The notes under the pieces were generated by a model. That model ran no database searches. It saw only the letters and a program-made list of their open reading frames with translations, and was not told the DNA's origin. The translations under genes and the position numbers were made by a program. Source: Dimargaris cristalligena (Eukaryota > Kickxellomycota > Dimargaritomycetes > Dimargaritales > Dimargaritaceae). From it: a stretch of DNA of 12,239 bases. Shown piece after piece: positions 8,601 through 12,239 of the stretch (its first letter is position 1; each line of letters starts with the position of its first letter). The DNA lies in assembly GCA_027576995.1 (NCBI GenBank), contig JANBQC010000736.1, positions 1-12,239 on the forward strand, given 5' to 3'.

Positions 8601-11286
8601 AGCGGCCCTGACCTCGATTGTCCAAGGTCATTCCACGGCCCAGGTCCGACCTCCGCTTTCGCGGCCCAACACTGAAGTTATCCTGCCTACCGCTAACGGG
8701 GGCGACTCGGAAATGGGAGGCGGTGAGTCGTCTCTGCTTAAGCTTACCGGGCTTAATTTCGCCAACTGGTGGTGGCCTATAAATCCACCAGCTACCACCA
8801 CAACGTCCGCTGTCCTGGCCGCGGATGCCAACCCATCCATCATCTCCACTACCGATACCGATACCAGTACCAATGTGCCCAAGGTGACGGCCTCCCCCGA
8901 TGTCCCTGTCACTACCATCGAAGAAAAGCCAAATATGTTGGCCAATCTTATTCTATCTCGATTACCTTACTTCCCCGGTATGGCCAAATTGGTCCCCGAG
9001 AAATTATCGGGGTCGACTGATTCCCCGGACGAAGCCCCCACCCTCTCTTCCAAATCTACTCCCACTACGGAGTCGGAGGTGGCCAGTCCCGGCCCCCCTT
9101 CCGAATCATCCAGCGACGGGGACGACGACGTCGAATCCCATCACCTATCCTTCCAGGATAATGTGCACCATGCGCCCCCCGGCGATTTACTGCTATCCAC
9201 TAAAATTGCCCAAATTATCCAGGAACTCGACCGCAAACAACAGCAGAGTACGATTGTCACTACCCTGATGAGTCGGGCCGAATTGCTGGACAAGCCCAAC
9301 GAGTTGCGCATTCTCAAGAAATCCCTCTCCGCCCTGCAGCGCGAAATCCAGCTTTTAACATACCAGAAACAGCAATACGAACGCCAGGCCGAAGAAAATG
9401 TCATCGTGCCAGGCCGGACCCTCATCTATATCCCAGGCTGTACGCGAGGATTCAGCCGGCCTCTCGCTCCGGCAATATCCGAAGCCGATTGCAACCAGAC
9501 CAAGGAGGGTTCAAGCTCAGTGACTCATTCCGTTGATCTCTCCTCGTTGCCTACACCTAATCCCAGCCCCGGCCCCAACCCCCCCACTGCCCATACGCTC
9601 TATCTCATTGAAGTTCAGCAAATGGCTCCTGATGGCGCCAACGACTCGGGGTGGGTAGTGTCTCGACGGTACCGGGAGTTTTCCGCCCTTCACCAGCAGC
9701 TCAAACGTCGGTTCGCGGTCGTACGCAACTACGATTTCCCCCGCAAACACCAGCTACCCATTATTCCCGCACTTTGGTCGCTTACTGGTGGTCGTCGCAC
9801 CCAACCCTGGCCCCCTCACGTCGAAACCCGGCGGATTGCCCTGGAAAAGTATCTGCAGAACATCACTCAGCATATCGAGGTATGTCTAAGTTACGAGTTG
9901 CGGCAGTTCCTGTCCCAACACCAACCCGATTTGGACACCCATTCACCCGAGCCATCTGCTTCCCATTGGTCAGCCTCATCCCAACCCACTGAACCGGCTA
10001 AGCCGCCGCCTGCCATCGCCCGCCGCGGCACTGTCCAGTTTAGCTCGCAAGCCGCCCGGGGCCTCAATTATACCCGATCGGGGCATCTGTTACCATCGGG
10101 TACGATTACTCCCCGGGGCCAGTCTGCTTCGGCGGAATGTACACGGCAGGCCCCCGGAAAGGATGCACCACGGGATTTATCCCCCGCGACCCCACGTACA
10201 CGTTCGCGGGCCGGCTCCGCTACCCGGTCCGACCGCCGACGCCTTTCCACCGTCAGCTACGGGAAAACGCGCCTGCGTAGCCACACCAGTCCCACCCAGC
10301 GTAGTAAACGCCTTCCTAGTCAATTTGCACCGGGCTGCCAGTCTCCCCCTAGAATGGTACCGGGCGACCCGAGCCCCTCCGATTCCCGCAGTGCTACTGC
10401 AGACCGCTTACAAAACCTGCACGCCATGACGCATCGGTATGCCAAGCCCAAACCACCCCTGCAGGTAGCCACTGGAACCTCGGCTATACCAAGGCCGATC
10501 AATGCCCAGCGGGACTCCCCCAGTGTGGGATCCAGTCCCTCCCTCCGGCCCCGCTTGCCCGTTCCCCGGGGGGGTCCCTTGTCCCCCGGCACCAAACGAC
10601 AATCCATGGGCTTCCTTAACCCCATTCAGCGAACCATCGCGGACGGATTAGACGATATTTTGGGCGGGCCTCTCATGTTGGACTTTATTAGCCAACAGCT
10701 GGGTCTCCAGGTGGCCGATTTGACCGCATCTGAACCCCACACCACCCGCGGCGGGGCCGGGGGCGGTGCTCTCGATATCCACCAGTACTTACACGAGTCC
10801 GGATCCTTCATCGATCCCCTATGTGATCTGGTGATTGAAACATTTGAGCTAAAGGAAAAGAGCAACTGGCTCCGCAAACAAGCCATCTCGATCCTATTGC
10901 GCAATGTACTGGGTGGAACAATTGAACGCCGGATCAAGGATAGCTTAGAGGCCCTCTTATCCCCCGGCCAATTAGTGCAGCACCTGAATACGGTTTTACA
11001 CACCTTCTGGCCCGCCAACCAGCCGTTTACTCCGCCGGCACCACGCTCGGACGCCAGAAAATTCGAAACCCAACAACAGGCGAGTCAGAAATGGCATTTC
11101 TTTGTACCGAACCTGGTGGGTAGTGTCGTGGGTCAGCGCAACGCTAGACGGGGCGCTACCCGACTGTTTAACTTGATTCAGAATCCGTACCTTAATGAGA
11201 ATTTGGTGTGTTTTATACTCGACGAGGTGGTAACCCAAGTCTTTCCTGAAATTCGGGCGGCTACCACCGCCTCTCATCCAAGCTAA
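5689..11286 (+). CDS. MDM1: Mdm1/SNX13-family sorting nexin (TM-PXA-RGS-PX-nexin C), 1865 residues
   Basis: This is probably an ER-anchored protein that holds ER to the vacuole/endosome membrane and takes part in lipid-droplet and fatty-acid handling, as known for yeast Mdm1. A Trp-rich hydrophobic stretch and a membrane helix lie at about 7-50. PXA spans about 125-367 and is split by an Ala/Ser/Thr/Pro insert near 215-245. A conserved helical linker lies at 454-531, RGS at about 594-735 (NLQFWLTVEG, then YYPLFLRSG), and a disordered Ser/Thr/Pro linker at 736-1165. A coiled segment at about 1166-1237 carries the family signature ELRILKKSLSALQREI. PX is at about 1302-1414, and nexin C runs from about 1700 to the end, closing VFPEI. 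PX keeps the residues expected for PI3P: R1327, Y1328, K1353, R1382. Yeast Mdm1 has about 1127 residues; the excess here is linker. There are no introns. The start is the first in-frame ATG. The frame stays open to 5572 with a GTG at 5632, so an upstream exon is possible. Confidence 0.92.
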   Translation: MSAIPPVSWWPWLHNLLWPILRTALYIPPLIVTVLVVLISINVVVTYYLYRQKIHQSTSPKRRVTPGAALYPDVPCLRFIHDEPGWADEDEAVIPFTDGGIVPEPIPNDNPTSPGTDKSATQELNLQFNTLLDYAIRDFVRSWFHTISTDSRFPHSVRQEITEILRKVANRADRFDLPTLLSNRIIPIVTAHLHQFRLAERKARKVWQARGLPTTTGRQPESPAPAATAATNTSASTHTPSKHSMSAEGWSVPMEEKQAWDRLVLQHYLPSMLHRAIDPTAITAPAPPLESPVWPAATVSLGHLRQLTTQVLPLVCPPATLQSPLQAVFIREIITGAVLRPVCLTLCDPDTWNTQLDQFLTRAIEEQNMIAQLRQALNEQSQPVDLLSGRPVEGRHSNEAQRDPLVSPTLPAITAGSGITSVAAKLQGAASHALTNAAHSLPFAPRASLDGAPTYDQFIYSVKHCTDLGEIKQIRNQIVAQIRTKRILVEGKNKQEVVHGERVKDINVYINRLLIAKKLAEKQIMLLGREVYRKDRYSSYFMPNGPGPACLDTVKEDLAPVPGVRQPVGGRSRADSAPEVAVTDGTAYPYPHGPRFTFHEILTNHVALSYFTEYMDLIGKIINLQFWLTVEGLKRHPQSTNAQQLGTVLRAIYRTYFSADAVDELDISDDMAQDLRERFDQFNRNYMVDSADELGPDRSQELFELVIAAQYDVFQSMKQQYYPLFLRSGLYYRFLTANSNPEEQAPPSPSLAQSPVTISSHLLEPRGPTQRTRRSPSINSSLSARYGLTMGSQASRPPRDTDTIRTSSSRLAPSDILLGRSRGLPQPSDKSSAIAAVSTTTVSIHTSKSDVGSLGLAIHQSNPTRSPLVESQQLGTSLPSTLGKLPPIGPRPPPASSTATATTTIHHRVMVPVPTTEDPLLNPNRDPAQPNRCPSTSTQGTPPDTDTEYNPEPTEIPETDLLATDAVEAVEAALTSIVQGHSTAQVRPPLSRPNTEVILPTANGGDSEMGGGESSLLKLTGLNFANWWWPINPPATTTTSAVLAADANPSIISTTDTDTSTNVPKVTASPDVPVTTIEEKPNMLANLILSRLPYFPGMAKLVPEKLSGSTDSPDEAPTLSSKSTPTTESEVASPGPPSESSSDGDDDVESHHLSFQDNVHHAPPGDLLLSTKIAQIIQELDRKQQQSTIVTTLMSRAELLDKPNELRILKKSLSALQREIQLLTYQKQQYERQAEENVIVPGRTLIYIPGCTRGFSRPLAPAISEADCNQTKEGSSSVTHSVDLSSLPTPNPSPGPNPPTAHTLYLIEVQQMAPDGANDSGWVVSRRYREFSALHQQLKRRFAVVRNYDFPRKHQLPIIPALWSLTGGRRTQPWPPHVETRRIALEKYLQNITQHIEVCLSYELRQFLSQHQPDLDTHSPEPSASHWSASSQPTEPAKPPPAIARRGTVQFSSQAARGLNYTRSGHLLPSGTITPRGQSASAECTRQAPGKDAPRDLSPATPRTRSRAGSATRSDRRRLSTVSYGKTRLRSHTSPTQRSKRLPSQFAPGCQSPPRMVPGDPSPSDSRSATADRLQNLHAMTHRYAKPKPPLQVATGTSAIPRPINAQRDSPSVGSSPSLRPRLPVPRGGPLSPGTKRQSMGFLNPIQRTIADGLDDILGGPLMLDFISQQLGLQVADLTASEPHTTRGGAGGGALDIHQYLHESGSFIDPLCDLVIETFELKEKSNWLRKQAISILLRNVLGGTIERRIKDSLEALLSPGQLVQHLNTVLHTFWPANQPFTPPAPRSDARKFETQQQASQKWHFFVPNLVGSVVGQRNARRGATRLFNLIQNPYLNENLVCFILDEVVTQVFPEIRAATTASHPS

Positions 11287-12239
11287 GATTTGCCAATGTT
11301 TTACTTTCCGGCATTTTGTAAAAACTACACTTATGCTTACTCGGTTTTGGTTTAGGTATTGTTTTTTTTTACACAATGTGGCAACCTAAAGGTTCTATTG
11401 GTTTCAAAATAATACCATGTCAGGAAATAAAGCGATCTGTTTATCAGCTTATATTACGCTAAGAATTTAATGGGTGGGTTTTAGATACTGGTTTTATTAC
11501 ATACCAATGGGAATCGTTTCACTCTATAGGGGGTAAACAATGGAAGTATCTAGGTCAGGAATTTATTATAGTAGCAATAATTTGAATATGGAATAGTGTT
11601 GGTATTAGATATCCCTAGTGAACTCTATACAGGTAAAATTCATGATAACTGTATAAGGTTTTAAATGGAATATGTTTGGTAAACTAGGCAGGTGACTCAA
11701 TTTTAACCAGTGATTTTTGCCTTACCCAGTGGGTTTTTAGTGATATAGGGCAGCTGAACCTCCTCATATATAAGCATTATAGAAGAGATACAAAATAAAC
11801 ATATAATGGATAGAGATATTCCCTGTAATATTTCAATATAATAAGAATAATATTGGCCCTCCCAATCCAACCTAAATCTGGACTTAATGATTGTCCACCC
11901 TTATTAGGCCTTATAGTACTATATTAACCCCCCATAGTCACACCTGGTGCTATGGGCTTGTCAGTTATCATATAACCCTTCCCCTTCTGACCCCAATGCT
12001 CTGCACAAAACACTTAACCTACTGATCCAACGACTCTCCTAGTTCCCATAAGAGTCTTCCTAATATGAAGTTATCTGGTCAGCCTATACCATAGTTTAGT
12101 AGTATTTCCCCTTGGGACCTCCCTCTGGAGCTATCCCTATGTGGTGAACTTACTACATTTTTTACCTACTTTTATTTTTTATCTATTTTTCGCACTTATC
12201 AGAAGTACACCCCTGATGAGTGAATGAGCCCCTGCCCCT
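11287..12239. other. AT-rich downstream region, no gene recognised
   Basis: The region starts with the 3' UTR of the sorting nexin, including a run of nine T at 11362-11370. The remainder is AT-rich with frequent stops in all frames and no recognisable similarity. A TATATAA at 11767-11773 and a TGATGA near 12215 are isolated matches with no supporting context. Any next gene must begin beyond the right edge or have its first exon hidden here. Confidence 0.65.
11426..11431 (+). terminator. Candidate poly(A) signal of the sorting-nexin gene
   Basis: AATAAA lies 140 bases after the TAA stop and about 55 bases beyond a nine-T run. The spacing suits a fungal 3' UTR. Because AATAAA also occurs elsewhere in this AT-rich region (for example near 11795), this is a candidate only. 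Confidence 0.4.

Noticed and set aside
12205..12239. TGATGA near the right edge as a C/D snoRNA C box
   Set aside because: The sequence ends before any D box or guide could be seen, so an isolated six-base match has no weight.
1..12239. tRNA genes, transposon termini, CRISPR-like arrays
   Set aside because: No T-arm consensus with matching acceptor stem, no terminal inverted or long direct repeats, no transposase or reverse-transcriptase motifs, and no regularly spaced repeats were seen on reading both strands by eye.

Overview
The window looks like nuclear DNA of a fungus. It carries three widely spaced protein genes. Coding DNA is GC-rich, spacers are visibly AT-rich, and the genes are intron-poor: one 317-nt GT-AG intron was found. 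The best evidence for a fungus is a Mdm1-type sorting nexin (N-terminal membrane anchor, PXA, RGS, PX, nexin-C) encoded in one uninterrupted 5.6-kb frame. The RGS domain is clearly recognisable, whereas it is hard to see in budding-yeast Mdm1. With the long Ser/Thr/Pro-rich linkers this would fit an early-diverging lineage, but that placement is a guess.

Layout: (1) 2-766 (+) is the 3' end of a pentatricopeptide-repeat (PPR) protein gene, cut by the left window edge. (2) 767-1687 is a convergent, AT-rich spacer with no gene seen. (3) 1688-3702 (-) is CCT8, the theta subunit of the cytosolic chaperonin TRiC/CCT. It has two exons; the short first exon (3646-3702) begins at the true ATG. (4) 3703-5688 is a roughly 2-kb divergent spacer that should hold the promoters of CCT8 and of the gene to its right. 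(5) 5689-11286 (+) is an MDM1/SNX13/SNX14/SNX25-family sorting nexin of 1865 residues. (6) 11287-12239 is AT-rich DNA downstream of it, with no gene seen.

The genes are not a functional cluster. A probable mitochondrial RNA-binding protein, a cytosolic chaperonin subunit and an ER-anchored contact-site protein sit side by side, as is usual in fungal nuclear DNA. No mobile element, CRISPR array, tRNA or rRNA was recognised.

I found no convincing undescribed system. The observations most worth a second look are: the recovered CCT8 first exon; the expanded architecture of the sorting nexin (two hydrophobic islands in a disordered linker, an insertion inside the PX domain, an Arg/Ser-rich segment with a kinase-type site, an RGS fold lacking the usual G-alpha contacts); and an unresolved 5' end for that gene.
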